Part shown: positions 36,036 to 48,766 of the stretch, piece after piece | How positions within the stretch are numbered: position 1 is the first letter of the stretch | How the letters are laid out: each line of letters opens with the position of its first letter | Source: Tamarix chinensis | Lineage: Eukaryota > Streptophyta > Magnoliopsida > Caryophyllales > Tamaricaceae | Assembly (NCBI GenBank): GCA_030549775.1 | Contig: CM060175.1 | Coordinates: 76,788,245-76,852,244, forward strand | Length of the DNA: 64,000 bases | Reading direction: 5' to 3' | Notes under the pieces: model-generated | Seen by the model: the letters and a program-made list of their open reading frames with translations, nothing else | What the model was told of the DNA's origin: nothing | Database searches by the model: none | Made by a program: the position numbers and the translations under genes

Positions 36036-36323
36036 TGGTGGCAGCATCCTTAAAATTTACCATTTTTGCTTTTACTAATTTTTAATTAAAATAAAAAATT
36101 TCAGCAGTGAATTTTGGGGGTTTTACATACACCATCTAATTTTATCTATTGAGCGGAAAAAACCAAACCATGAGGGTCACCTAGCAAAAAGGTCCAAATA
36201 CATCTAATAATAACCAAAACCAACTACAGGATATACACTTCCTGGGTAATCCTAGTATTCCTAGCACCACATGATAAAATCCAACCTTGGTAATTCAGTC
36301 TTTAAATATGCTCATCCTCTAAG

Positions 36324-36915
36324 TGTAATACCCCAAAATTATAAAACTTAAAATTTAATAATTAATCCTCATTTGGAATAATTTAAATTTTAAATTATAA
36401 ATTTAATTATTTTGTGAGATTTTGATTTATAAAAAAGGATATGATTAATAAATAAATTAAAATAAATATTTTGTTATTTTATCATACTCTTTTTATTTAT
36501 ATAATTTTCTAAACCCGTATTTTACTAAAATTATCCTCTTAAATGAATATCTTAAATTCTAATTAAATTAATTTATTAAAATAATTTATCCATATATATA
36601 AATAAATAACCCAATTCCAAAACATTATTTTATCTTTATTTTTCTCCTTTTCCTTTTCCCTTTTTTCTTTCTTTTTTTTTCCTTCCTTTTTTATCCTTTT
36701 TCCTTTTTCTTCTTTTCTCCTTTAGGCCAATTGGCCTCTTCTTTCTTCTTCCCTCCTATAGGCCATTGGCCTCCTTCTTCTTGCCACCCAACCTCTCCCC
36801 CCTTCCCTTATTTCTTTCCTTTCTTCCTTCCCCAGTTGGGCCAACCCAATCCCCTCTTCTTTTTCCCTTCTCCCTCGCATGTGCAAACTGGCTTGTCTCC
36901 TTTCCTTTCTCCCCC
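36324..36915 (+). mobile_element. Truncated giant LTR copy E (left end only)
   Basis: Starts TGTAATACCCC and follows copy C closely through the AT-rich end and into the pyrimidine module, then stops matching near 36915-36925 at a CCCACCTAACCGG junction. The rest of the LTR is missing, so it was cut by deletion or recombination. Confidence 0.7.
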
Positions 36916-38540
36916 ACCTAACCGGATATTTTTCGAATCCTTGTTTTCTTATTCTTCATTAAAAACTTGAATCTAGTTCTATTACAACACTTATGAAGTC
37001 CTATTTTATTTTTGAGATGGGAGACCTTAATCTATTGGAGATTGGTCACACGAGTCAACCATATGATTTGGTTCATTTGGCAGGTGTCATTCATGAGGTT
37101 TTTATCTACAAAATATGAGTTTTTCTTATTTATATATATGAGTTCCTTGCTATTTTTATCATTTTATCTCATATATATGAGCATGTTTATACATATGTAG
37201 CTATGAATATGAGAGAAAAGTAAATATAAGAGGTTATACCTCTGTAAGTATGGATCTTGTTGTGACTAAGTCGTGGTTAAGTTTTCATTCATTATTATTG
37301 TTCTATTCATATATATGATGTTCATATGTGAATCATATTTTTAAATTAACTCTTTACATTTTTTAATGCTAAATCTTGTTTAAGTGTTAATCTTGGTGCT
37401 ATAAAAGTAGAAGATTTTGATATTACATTAGTTAAGGGTGTTAGAAGTATGTTTGTCGCTTTTATGTGATTTGTGTATAATTTTACGAGTATATCATTTG
37501 AAAAATCTTTACTAGATCTTACTCTTCCTTTAAGGTAACCTAGGGGTTTAAAGAGCTTGTTGCACATGCTAAGTGCAATTGTAAGACTTACAAAAGTGGC
37601 TAATTAGTTTTTTTTAGAATCATGCCTTACTTAAATATGGGCCTATTGATAACCGAATATTTTTTTTACATATTTTATAACCTTTTACTTTAAGCTTTTT
37701 TATATTTATTTGAATAATATGTGAGGTTATTTATATTAATTTTAATTATGTAATTAATTTATAATAATCTTATATATTTAATTAATTTAGAGCTTAAAGT
37801 TGATTTTTTGTGTGAGTTTTACCAGTTTGTGGTATTTTGATCATAAATCTCACTTCTAAACTTTGATTTAAGTGATTCAAATTTTAATGTGAAGATAAGA
37901 ACAAGAAATAAACATTTATTTCTAGTATTATTTCCTAAATCAGAGTGAATCAGGGTTGAAATTGATATTAAATATAAGGATGGGATTAGGGTGTAGGTGA
38001 TTAGGAAAGTTTGGATTTATATGTACTATTTTTTATTTCCTATCATCATCATCATCATCTTTGAAATCTCAACAGATATTGCATCAAAAACCTACAAAAA
38101 TAGCAGCCAACTCGTAAGATAGAAGATTAGGAAAAAAATAGAAGATTGGAAAATATATGTGTTTGACTCATCTACCATGAAATTTTCCAATATTCTGCAA
38201 TAATAAAAAATAAGATACATTCGGTGTGTGTATATGTATAGACCTATGAAGAGAAATTTAGAGGTAACATAGAAGGAGAAAAAGTCATGATGATAGAGGG
38301 CGGGAAGAAGCTGAGAAGAAAAATTCAGTTCATTGATCATCTATTTTATATAGTATTATTTTCTCAATTATTATTTTGAATATGAAATGTTGTAATTTTA
38401 TATTCAAATATTCCCAGGTTCAATATTTTATGTTTATCTTATATTCTTTGTTTAATTTGATTACTTTTATTTTAGTTAATAGCATGTTCTATTTTTTTTA
38501 CTAAGGACATGATGAAATCCTATTCTTTATACTAATATAT
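36916..38540. other. AT-rich DNA without a recognised gene
   Basis: Only short open frames without domains. A short (ATC)n microsatellite lies at about 38042-38060. Nothing else could be supported. Confidence 0.4.
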
Positions 38541-38544
38541 TAAT

Positions 38545-39210
38545 TGATTGCTTGATTAATAGATCAATCATGTGTTTTATGCTATTGCTTTAGATTGTGC
38601 CTAATTAATACAATGATTACCTTTAATTAGCATTTAACAAGTTGAGAAAAGATGGGAGACCTGATTCTCCATTTTGGGTTAAATATCGTAAATAAGAATT
38701 GAATGGGTTGTGAGAATAATTGCATGATTTATACAATAATAGGGAAGGATAATTAATTAATTGAACATAATATTTTATATTTTATTTAAATCCTCTAACT
38801 AGACATAGTAGGACTAATAATTGGCTATAAGACTATGTAACTCAAGAGAGCTCGTTAGTTAAGTATTTCGTTGACATATAAATAGTAATTTAAAGGATCA
38901 AGTAATTAATTAATTGATCAGTATAATTGGATAGTGGTGGATCCATAATTTTTGGTAGCTTTTATTAATTAATTTTTATTTTTATTATATTTTATTTGAT
39001 TATGTTTTAGTTAAATTTAGCCAATTTAAAATTCTTAGTTTAAAATTAGTTATTTCTTTATTCAATTTTGATTGCCCAAGCCTGATTAGATATATTAGAG
39101 TTTTTCTGTTATTATTTAGTCTCTATGGAACGATAATTCGGTACTTATTGTGCCCTATATTACTTGCGATTGGTATACTTGTTGGTAGATATATTTGACC
39201 GACATCACCT
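38545..39210 (+). mobile_element. Probable Tat/Athila-like LTR-end relic
   Basis: The segment ends in a block near 39115-39185 with CTCTATGGAACGATA then TATATTACTTGCGATTGG. This resembles the end of the LTR and start of the leader in plant Tat/Ogre/Athila Ty3/gypsy elements, which often read TCCCTGTGGA..TACTTGCGA. No LTR boundary, primer site or coding region was found, so the assignment rests on that motif alone. Confidence 0.35.
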
Positions 39211-42200
39211 TACCAGAAAAATCATGTGGGTAAAAACTATAACTAAGGACAAGAGTATAGTTTTCTTCTCTTAACTTAGTATGTCTCTTTCATATGTCAT
39301 ATTACATATAATTTTATTTTTGTATGTACCATCACACATTGATAGTGTTTACATTTGAAACTTCACTAGTAAAAATCCTATCAAGACAAAACCTAGCTTT
39401 TATATAAAGGAATATGTCACCAAATTGACTTTTTGATCATTTATTTATGGACAACCACTTATAGCTAATTGATACGATACCTCCAAATGTTGGACTTCTT
39501 GACCATATAAATCATGCTCATAAAATTGAATATTCCAACTCATCACTCATTTATCCAATGATAGTTTATAATGAATCGAGAATAATTCTCATTTTTATCC
39601 ATTACCAGTTGCAACTGTTTAGGTAAAGACATCACTGATATCTATCTCATACCATCTTATAATGTTGTAAGGATAGCTCATGGATATTTAATTCATCTGA
39701 GAAATCTATTGTCGGATTCTATTCATGTAGATATGTCAACTCAATATCCCATGTTTTCCATTCTAATCAAGAATTATAATTCCTCTTTAGAGAGTTTAAC
39801 TCTTCTAATTAGTGTACCATATACTTCTAGCATGTTGTGTCATGTTTTTCATTAACTTATTAGAAGTCACTACAATTACTTCTATGAGTTGGAACTTTTT
39901 ATCAAAACACATATGACTTTTATAATTTCTCGACCATAATAAACGCAAGTTGTAGCTAATATACATCAAGAAATAATAAGCACTATCAAGTGCACTTTGA
40001 TTTTTCCTTTAGGCCTATATCTCATGGAAGAAATATTCTAGGTTCTTGCTTGCTTTATAACCTAAATATCATTTTCTCTCCCTTTAAGACTGAGGAAAAT
40101 AACATTCTTAACCTTCTTTTTGGCTTAATTTCATATCCATGGGAAAGTGTGGGCATAAATAAGACTCACCCAATTTATTTGAAAATACATTAGGTTAATT
40201 TCAATTGACATGGATTAAGGAATAATGTAATGTATGATTGGTAAGTACCAAAAATCTCTACGTGTATATTGACATATCACTTCTAGACCTCACAAACAAT
40301 AGTCTATGAATCAAAGGGTAGTCAATGACTCTATCAGATTGTTTCGCTTCTAACTTGAAGCATTAATAGCATTTTGTATCCTAGTTGGATGGTTATTCAC
40401 TTTTGTGTCTATGCAACAATATCAGTTATAAGACATAATATGTGACCTTATATTGATGCATCATTATATACCATGTTATATTTATATCCACATGTATCCA
40501 CTTGAAATCTATCAAGGGCATAGGGGATTTTGAACTTATTTACATTAAAATGGCTTAATTTTAAAATTTCCAAAAGTTCATATAAGATCACCAGTTAAAA
40601 GAATCTTCAAGATTCTACTTGGGTTCTTGTGCAAGTTCTAATGATCTTGCCTATGATTGTTGCACTAATGCGATCTCAGTTTTTATGTCACAAAAATAAT
40701 GTTTTACGGTCTACTAATTTCTAGTTAGTGACTCACTTTGGTTTTTAACATATGCCAAATGTACACATTTTGCATTTATCCCAGGCTTATTGCTAGTTGA
40801 TCTTAATGGTAACAATGCCATCAAATACTTATAGATCATAGTAAGTTCTCCAATAACTTATCTACAATATCATGCACATTTTTGCTATCTGATTGTTTCT
40901 TCTGGAAACATTTTAATAAGTTTATCATGCTACATATATGTGTATATTATTGCTAATTATAAACTCATAAAATACTTTATCCTTACAATAGAATGTATAA
41001 TGGAATTTCAATTATATAGATCGATTTTCTAGATTGTATTTAGGTATATGATATGGGAATCATTTGTCCTCTATGGTTAAATGACTTATATTAAATGGAC
41101 AATTTATGTTTCAACCATTAAAACCAATAACTGGATGGGAAGCTTTAGGCTTCAACTATCAAATTATTTATTATATAAGAAGTTTTAAGTTTCAACCATC
41201 AAATTCATCTACCAATCAAAAACATAATATAACAAGGAGGAGACTTGATTATGGTAGGTTTTACCCACTACCAATGATGAATTAGGTGCATAGTCTATAA
41301 ATAAGTGACTAACAAATTATACACAAAGCTATCATCACCACTTCGTAATTAGAACAAATATTTTAAATATTACAAAAACTAAATTGTAAGAATTAAAATT
41401 GCATAAATAGAAAGTGAAAAAATAAAATAAAATTAGCGCTTATATCTATAGACCACCAAATAGTCTGTTTGTGGATCAAAATGCACTCTAGGTATTCAAT
41501 ACCATCTGATTGTCTTGATTGGTATTATATAAGTCTTAAAAGAATTTCAAATATTTGATCTCCTTAATCGAATTGCATATAAGGTATTTGTTAACTTTTA
41601 ATCGCTTGGTTTTTGGGATCAAATTATGCATAAGGTCTTTAGGACCACTAAACCATTGGGCAATGCTTTTTACTTCCTCCTTAATTATGTCATATCATTC
41701 TATACTTTAGGCACATACTTGTAAACAATATATTTGGTTAAAAGCTTCATGCATCTACCGACATCTGTGCAATCACCCATCCATACTCTGCGTACATGGT
41801 AAAAATTTAGCCACTTCTGGTAAGCTTCCCTTAACTACGAGTAATTGAAGTTTACAACATATTCTTCAATTAACTTTAGGTGATGATATATGTATGTGGT
41901 GATAGGTGATGAGACCGTTAATCCATCACCTTCAAATTTATGTACTTTTCTGATACATTGTCACTTTAGCTTCCTGTCCATCATCTTCAAGTGATGGAGA
42001 TAGACATATGGTGATGGATGATGTGGTTGCCACTCCATCACTTTCGATATTTGAATTGATCTTATTAAATCTAATTCACATATATTAAATAAGAGAATTT
42101 TAACCTTCTACCGTCACTTATTTCTACCCTCCATCACATAATTGGAAGGGAGGTCATCATACATATAATCAAAATTAAAATACATATTGCTAATATATGT

Positions 42201-42838
42201 ACTTGGAATAGATAAAAATATCAATTAACATAATAATAAAATAATTAATCCCAATCTTAGGAGGAGAATAGTAAGATTTCCCTATTCCGAGTCAGTTATA
42301 AGATCATACTATATTATTCTTAAAATGTTCGATCAATTCAAATTAACCAAGGGATCATTGTTCTTAAAACTTGCTTGACTATAAGTGAGTCATATATGTG
42401 ACCTTACATACGCCTCTAGAAACCAAGATCTCATATAAAAAAACAAAAAGGTAAGGTTGGTTGTTTGTGACACATAATAATTACATCCATATGGAATGAA
42501 AACTAAAGAATATATATCATTCCTATTTATTAAGCACCGATCAAACTTGATACCAACTCCATGGTTATTTACTTATGGACACCCTAACGTCCCAAATAAG
42601 ATCAAAGCAAAAGAATATTTTTTCCCCTCTAGAACATAATTGTGCCAGTAACGTATTATGATATTAAGAAACTCAAATATAGATAATAAGAATATGTAGA
42701 GGAAAGAAAGGAGATAATATTTTATTCATTCATTCGTACGAGTTTTCTTACATTTACAATGTACCATATCCTATACAAACACACACACCCATGCACCCAT
42801 TATGAGAGGCAGTTAAGGAATATGGAAGGTTGTGGAGG
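39211..42838. other. Repetitive-looking DNA, no gene recognised
   Basis: A long AT-rich stretch without an open frame that has a domain. Short repeated phrases (for example TTTCAACCATYAAA at 41108-41210 and CCATCAC/GGTGATGG at 41880-42060) suggest decayed LTR-type sequence. I could not assign a family. Confidence 0.35.
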
Positions 42839-43609
42839 TAGGGCAGTCCATGGTTCAAATATTCGATATTTTGGATATCTAAAAATAATATATGATATTT
42901 GATTTGAAACTTTGGACATCTAAAAGATGGGGTATCTAAATTTTTGGATTAAATATCAAATATAATCAATATTATCTGAATAAAAGTTTACATATAAACA
43001 AACCACCAAATTAAAAATACATTTGATATTATCTGACCCGCTTAGCAAATATCCAACCCGCTCAACAAATATCCAACTTACTCAACAAATGTCAAATGTT
43101 AAAATTAAAATTAAAGTTGGTACATCACAAGATTTAATTGGATTTTATCAGATTCAATTCTTTAAACTACATTACATCACTAATTCTATAATTAAATTAA
43201 CTTATCATAAGCTAATCATAGAAATTTAATCAAAATGAGATTTAGTGTTTAGGAAAAATATACCCACCGAAATCAGCCAAAACAGAGCAGGTATATAATA
43301 CCCCAAAAATTTCGAAAACCTATATTTTAATAAATGACTTTATTTGAAATAAAATTTACTTGTAAAATTATTTATTTTAATTATTTTATGGATTTTAGAG
43401 TATATAAATTTGGGTAAGATTATTTAATAAATTAAATATATATATTTTGCTAATTATCATGTTATTTTTATAAATTCCCAAACTAATATTTTACCAACTT
43501 TATCCTTTTTAAACTAATATATTAGATTATAATAAATTAAATTATTAAATTAAATAATTTATCAAGAATATTACATTTTATGATTTTATAAATTAATTTA
43601 ATTTATTTC

Positions 43610-44605
43610 CCCTATTTTCTCATTTTTCCTTTTTCTTTTCCTTCCCCTTTTTCTCCTTTTTCTTCTTTCTTCTCTTTTCCTTTTTCTCCTCCTTGGGCCG
43701 CCCGCACCGGCCTGCTTCCTTCTCCCCGCGCATTGGGCCTTCGGCCCGCCTCCCCCTTTTCTCCCTCGAGCGCCGCCCAGCACGCCAGCCCGGCCGGCTC
43801 CCTTTCTTTTTCCCCTGGACCGGCCAGCCTTTTCTTTTCCTCCTTTCCCCGATCGGCCGCCCGCAGCCTCCTTTCTTTCTTCTTCTTCTCAAGCGACAAT
43901 AGCCCGACCCTCTGTAGCTGCCGCCCGACCACCTGCGACTGCCCCCCGCACCTGCCCCTGCTACTCCCTCCCTCTACCCTGTCCTCCTCTCCCCTATTTC
44001 GAGCCGAGCTACCCCTGCACCCTATCCATGTCTACAAATCCCTCCTTTCCGTCGCCACCCTCTCCCTGCCACCCTACCGCCTTCCCTGCCGCCCTATGCC
44101 CTGCCATCTGCCCCCTTGCCTTTCCTCTTTTTTTCTCCTCCCATTCGCCCATTCTCTTATCCCATTTTCGAGCCATCTTCTTTCCCCTGAGCTCCCTCCT
44201 CTCTCCTTCCTTCTTTCCATTTTTTTTGTTTTCCTCTACGCCGCCGCCGTCCGCCGCACCCAACCCTTGCGCCAACCCTTGCCACAACCCCCTACTGCCC
44301 TGCACCCCCACGCCGCCCTCTTGATCCCTACACTTCCTCCCTTCTCCACCCCTCCTTCTTTTCTCCCCATTTTTCCCCTTATCACCAGCCATCTTCGCCG
44401 CCTTGCCGCCGCTGTATCCGCCGCCTTCAGCCGCCACGAAACCATCCTTGGCCACCACCAACACCCCTCTTCACTCCTGCATCCTTACCTGGCCTCCAAA
44501 CCTCCCCCAACCACCCTCTTTTCTAGCCCAAAGACCTCAACCCGAACATGACTCATTTTCTTCCTTCACCCCTCTTCGAGCCTTTTCCCCTCCCATTTAT
44601 GCATG
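43610..44605 (+). repeat. Pyrimidine-rich module of copy F
   Basis: C/T-biased, with an apparent 272-codon frame rich in Pro, Ser and Leu that has no domain and is not preserved in the other copies as a reading frame. Treated as LTR composition, not as a protein. Confidence 0.8.
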
Positions 44606-44609
44606 ACAC

Positions 44610-44631
44610 TCACGCTGCTCATGCAGCGTGA
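44610..44631 (+). other. Conserved LTR stem-loop in copy F
   Basis: TCACGCTGC, loop TCAT, GCAGCGTGA: a perfect 9-bp stem followed by a TTTTTT run. It is the best-preserved version of this stem-loop. Confidence 0.8.
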
Positions 44632-45249
44632 TTTTTTCCCCTTGTGTTGGAAATTGTTTGGAAAATTTTTGAGGTATAATGATAATTATTTAAAGTGTTT
44701 TATTAAATAAATTTCTTTTATAAAGCCTTATCCTTTTTATTTCTTATTTCTAACACAATAGTGATGAATGTTATTTTAGGTGTTGAATTGCTAATTATGC
44801 TTGGTAAGGTTTGACATTTTGCGGGATTAAGGTAACCGTTAAATCCCGCTTAAATGTATGGATTAACGCATGTTATCACATTAGGCATTATTAATGTGTA
44901 TTATGCTTGATATATGTTGCTTAGCATATTATATGTGGTTATTGTGTTTATTGATGGAAAGGAAGCATGATAGATTGATGGTATGTATGGGGATAATATT
45001 TAAGGTAATAATTTGGTGGTTAGGGAAAATGTTAATTATTATCCATGTTGTCATATACTATGGTGATATTTAATACATGGTTAATATTTTGCTAGCATTA
45101 GGGGGATTTTATTAATGTATATTGTACAAGAGTATGGCCTAATACATATATATTTGTGCTAATAAGCATTATATTAATTGTAAGAGTCATGGATGAGGCA
45201 TTAAAGTTAATATTTCATGTAGTATTAATAACAATTTAATAATAAGGGT

Positions 45250-46450
45250 GTATAAAGAGTAAAATGGGAAATTTGTTAATAAAAGGAGAAATTAATAATT
45301 TTGGAAGTAGGGGTAAAATTGTAACTTTGTGAATAAAGGATGAAATAGTAATTTTGTAATAAAAGGGGGCAATTTGGTAATTTTGTAATAAAAGGGGCAA
45401 CTTGGTAATCTTTAAAAAAAAGAAAAAGGGAATGGCAATTTGGTAAATTGTAATAAAAGGACAATTTGGTAATGTTATAATAAAAGGGTAAAATTGTAAT
45501 TTTATAATTAAAGGGTAAAATAGTAATTTTATGATTAAAGGGCAGAATGGTAATTTGGAAATTAAAGGAGGTAAGATAGTAATTTTATAAGGATAAATGG
45601 AAATATTATGAGTAAAAGGGCGATATGGTAATTTTTGAGAGTTAAGGGGGTAAAATGGTAAATTTGAAGGTAAAGGGGTAAAACGGTAATTGTGTAAATC
45701 AAAGGGGTAAAAGTGAACATTGGAAAGGAGTAAATTGGAAATAATAATTATTGAGAAGGGTAAAATAATAAGTTAAATAACTAAAGAGTAATTTGATAAT
45801 TTAATAGTAGAGAAGGGTAAAATGGTAAATATGATAAATGTGAGGGGTAAGTTGGTAATTTAACCGACTAGAGGGTATTTTTTTAATTTTGGATAATGGA
45901 GTAGGGTAGTTGGTAATTATGACAATTAAGAAGGGCAATTCGGTAACTTAAATAACTAAAGGGTAATTTGGTAAATTTAATAACGGAGAAGGGTAAAATT
46001 GTAATTATGATAATATGCAAGGGTAATTTGGTAATTTCACCAACCAAAGGGCAATTTGGTAATTTTGACAATGAGGAAGGGTAGTTTGGTAATTGAGAAT
46101 AAAGGACGGTAAATTGGTAATTAACTAAATAAAGGGTTAATTTGGTAATTAGGATAAGGAGGAAGGGTAATTTGGTAATTTGACCAACTCAAGGATAATT
46201 TATTAATTATAATAAAGGAGAAAGGGGAAAAGAGGTAATCTAACCAATTAAATGAAAAGTATATTAAGTGTAATAATTATTAAGGGGGAATTAATGTCCT
46301 AATAAGCATGATAAATAATTTAGTAACCTAAATCGAATAAGGGATAACTTGGTGATTTTGTAACAAGGAGGATAATATGGTAATTTATCAAATAAGGAAG
46401 GGGAGACGTAGTGATTTTATAAGTAAAGGGGTAAATAAGTAGTTTGTATC
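45250..46450 (+). repeat. GGTAATTT degenerate tandem array of copy F
   Basis: About 1.2 kb of AAGGGTAATTTGGTAATT-like units with variable A/T spacers, in the same orientation as copies A and C. Confidence 0.85.
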
Positions 46451-47913
46451 TAGTATATCATTATGATTGTGGAATTCGTAACATGGCTCTAATAGTGTTG
46501 ATTAACGAGGTAAGAATATTTGATTATTAGTAAGTATCACGAGAATGAGTTTTAATTCGGAAGTAGAGGAGTTTAGGATGGCCTTAATGATTCTCCTATG
46601 TTACTTTGGATGACCATCTGAATAAGAAATTTCTGATGATATCTGATCGATTAGAAGATGAAATATCTGATTGTCGTGCCCTTTGTGATCACCCTTAATT
46701 AAGACACTAATACTTAAAGTGAAAGACCTCGAGATCGGGAATGTTGACTCCTTAGGGGTTGCTACCCTAAGGACGTGGTTTAGTCCACGATTATTATGGT
46801 ATTTGCTGGTGTGCCTTTGTGCCCCAGCCAGGTCCTACATCTTACTCTTTCTAGCTCTACGGACCTAGTTAGGGGGTATGCATACTTAAGGATTAGGTGT
46901 CATTGTCGGTAGGGTACTGAGTTTGTTTTATGCACCAGTACGACCAGGGTACCTTTGCGTCCCTGGGTTACTAGTTGAAGGGTACTGAGTTGCTTTTATG
47001 CACCAGTGCTACCGGTGTATCTTTGTGTCCCGGGTTCTTGATCTCCCTATCGAGGCAAATAAAATGGAGTTGTTGTGCTGAATAAAAAGGGAAAATACTA
47101 ATTGTTTAAGTGAAAGATTAACGAGCCGGGACCAGTTGATTTATATGATGAGTACCAATCCACCGAAAATAATAGTGGCCCAGGGTGTTTTACCCTGATT
47201 GATGTTCATGAGTATTGATCCACCAGATATAATGGTGGCTCAGGATGTTTTACCCTGGATGATATATATATATATATACACGTATTCCGACCCACCGGCC
47301 AGAATAGTGGAGGTCCCGAGCTCAATAAAATTTATTTTGGATGTGAATGAGTTATGGAAAAATACTAGTCATTGAGACGATTGATTAATGGCCTCAGGGC
47401 CCGAAAAATATCTCGATTACTCATCATGACCTATTGATATTGGTGGATTGGTTAAGGAATATATGGAAGTTGAATTTTACGTATACGCTATTGATGTATG
47501 ATTGAATTATTGGATGTACAAATAATTGGATCCGAATACCATGTTTATACCTATGGTTATATCTGAATGTAGTAGTATCATGTGTATTATGGCGTGCCTG
47601 TATTTTAAGTGCATTTTTAAAGGGTTACTCAGTACCGTAGTACTGAAGGGCTCCCTTCATGGGGCCTCTGCCTATTCAATGGGCAGTACCCCTTGCAGGT
47701 TGTATTCAGGTGCTATTCAAGTGGGCCCTTGGGGAGAGCGTAAGGTACTGTCCGGAAATTTTTAGGGTTTTAATTTGTCTCCTTTAAATTCAACGTATTT
47801 GTATTTTGTAATCATCGTGGTTGGATGTTTCTCTTGTAAAGTATTTACTGTGCTACTCTGATCTTCAAATGCTTAAGTTCTCGTAAAATTGTATTTTACT
47901 CATTTAGCCTTAG

Positions 47914-47959
47914 CACTTAGTACTGGAACGGTATGAGTGAACCGGTCTGGTACTAAGTG
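47914..47959 (+). other. Conserved 46-nt hairpin of copy F
   Basis: CACTTAGTAC at 47914-47923 pairs with GTACTAAGTG at 47950-47959. The inner part adds eight more pairs, including two G-T wobbles, with one mismatch, around the loop ATGAGTGA. This is the cleanest copy of the element. Confidence 0.8.
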
Positions 47960-48766
47960 TGGCGGTAATACTCCCAAAGTTCACAGTTTATTAAATTGCT
48001 TCCGCTAACTTTCTTTTAATTAAACGAAATTTTTTAGTAGTGAATTTTGGGGGTGTTACAAGGTAAATGGAGGTGGAGCTTCACTAGAGGTCGGGGAACA
48101 TTCATTGGTAGCAGAAGCAGCTAGGGTAGCTGGTGGTAATGAGGCAAAGTGTTATGTCATTCACTGTTGTTGTTTGTTGTCATCTATTGGTGTGCAGGAG
48201 CTCATAGGCAATGACGGTTCGTTGTGATATGGTCGAGTGGTGAGGCCAAGTGGTATGGTGGTGGCGTGGATAAATCGAAAACAAAAAGAAGACAGGGAAG
48301 CACATAGGGAGCATGAAACACCGAAGTAAAAAGTTGGGGCTGGGACTTAGAGGTTTCAAAATTAGTTTGCACTGCAAAGAAAAAATATGAAAGGAAGAGA
48401 GTGATGAGGGAAAAAAGGGTAGGTGACTAGGTAAGCGGGGTCTATTACATGTAAAATATTTTATTTTTTGTATAAATATTTAAAAAAGGATTATATTCGA
48501 AATATAACTTTAACTAAATTAAAATTTGTCCCAAATAACAAATCAAATAAGTAAAAATTATATATACAATTAAAAATTATTAAAATTGTATAAATATTTT
48601 TTTGGATTAGATATTATTTGTATTTTTCGGATCAGATACCTAGTTTATTTGACTTTTTATTGATTGAATTGGATATTTGATTTGAAAAAAATAAATGGAT
48701 CAGTTATTTATTTTTTTTAGATTGGATAAGTAGATATCGGATAACATAAACAACCTTAGAGTTGAG

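Larger units (their letters stand above)
21473..36127 (+). mobile_element. Giant solo LTR copy C (interrupted by copies D and G)
   Basis: Left end TGTAATACCCC at 21473 and right end GGGGGTTTTACA ending at 36127. Subtracting copy D (24656-30005) and copy G (30492-34888), each with a 5-bp duplication, leaves about 4.90 kb, nearly the same as copy A, which supports the reconstruction. Segments in order: 21473-24655 (AT-rich end, pyrimidine module 21780-22800, GGTAATTT array 23405-24260), 30006-30491, and 34889-36127 (CCGGTGG-type boxes 34990-35360 and hairpin 35990-36035). Outer flanks CACAT and TACAC do not form a clear duplication. No coding domains. Confidence 0.8.
43294..48060 (+). mobile_element. 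Giant solo LTR copy F
   Basis: The 4767-bp unit starts TATAATACCCC (TG mutated to TA) and ends GGGGGTGTTACA. AGGTA flanks it perfectly at 43289-43293 and 48061-48065. Modules in order: AT-rich end, pyrimidine module (43610-44605), stem-loop (44610-44631), GGTAATTT array (45250-46450), CCGGTGG-type boxes (47140-47310) and hairpin (47914-47959). It interrupts a hAT-like element whose two halves resume on either side. No gag or pol. Apart from the end mutation it is a complete solo LTR. Confidence 0.9.
42839..48758. mobile_element. hAT-like non-autonomous element, copy 1 (interrupted by copy F)
   Basis: Without copy F this unit is about 1.15 kb. Its left ~290 bp (42839-43125) matches, in reverse complement, the right part of copy 2 (59380-59663). 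Its right ~300 bp (48470-48758) matches the left part of copy 2 (49715-50040). Ends TAGGGCAGTCC and (complement) TAAGGTTGTTTATG are hAT-like. The middle (43130-43293 and 48066-48450) differs from copy 2 and holds a GC-richer segment without a clear gene. I found no convincing 8-bp target duplication. Confidence 0.6.

Noticed and set aside
37346..37567. 73-codon minus-strand frame
   Set aside because: No domain, AT-rich region, length expected by chance.
42541..42562. Primer-site-like TTGGTATCAA on the minus strand
   Set aside because: It matches only part of the tRNA-iMet site and has no LTR boundary beside it.
43733..44551. 272-codon frame in copy F
   Set aside because: Pyrimidine-module artefact; the frame is not preserved in homologous positions of other copies.
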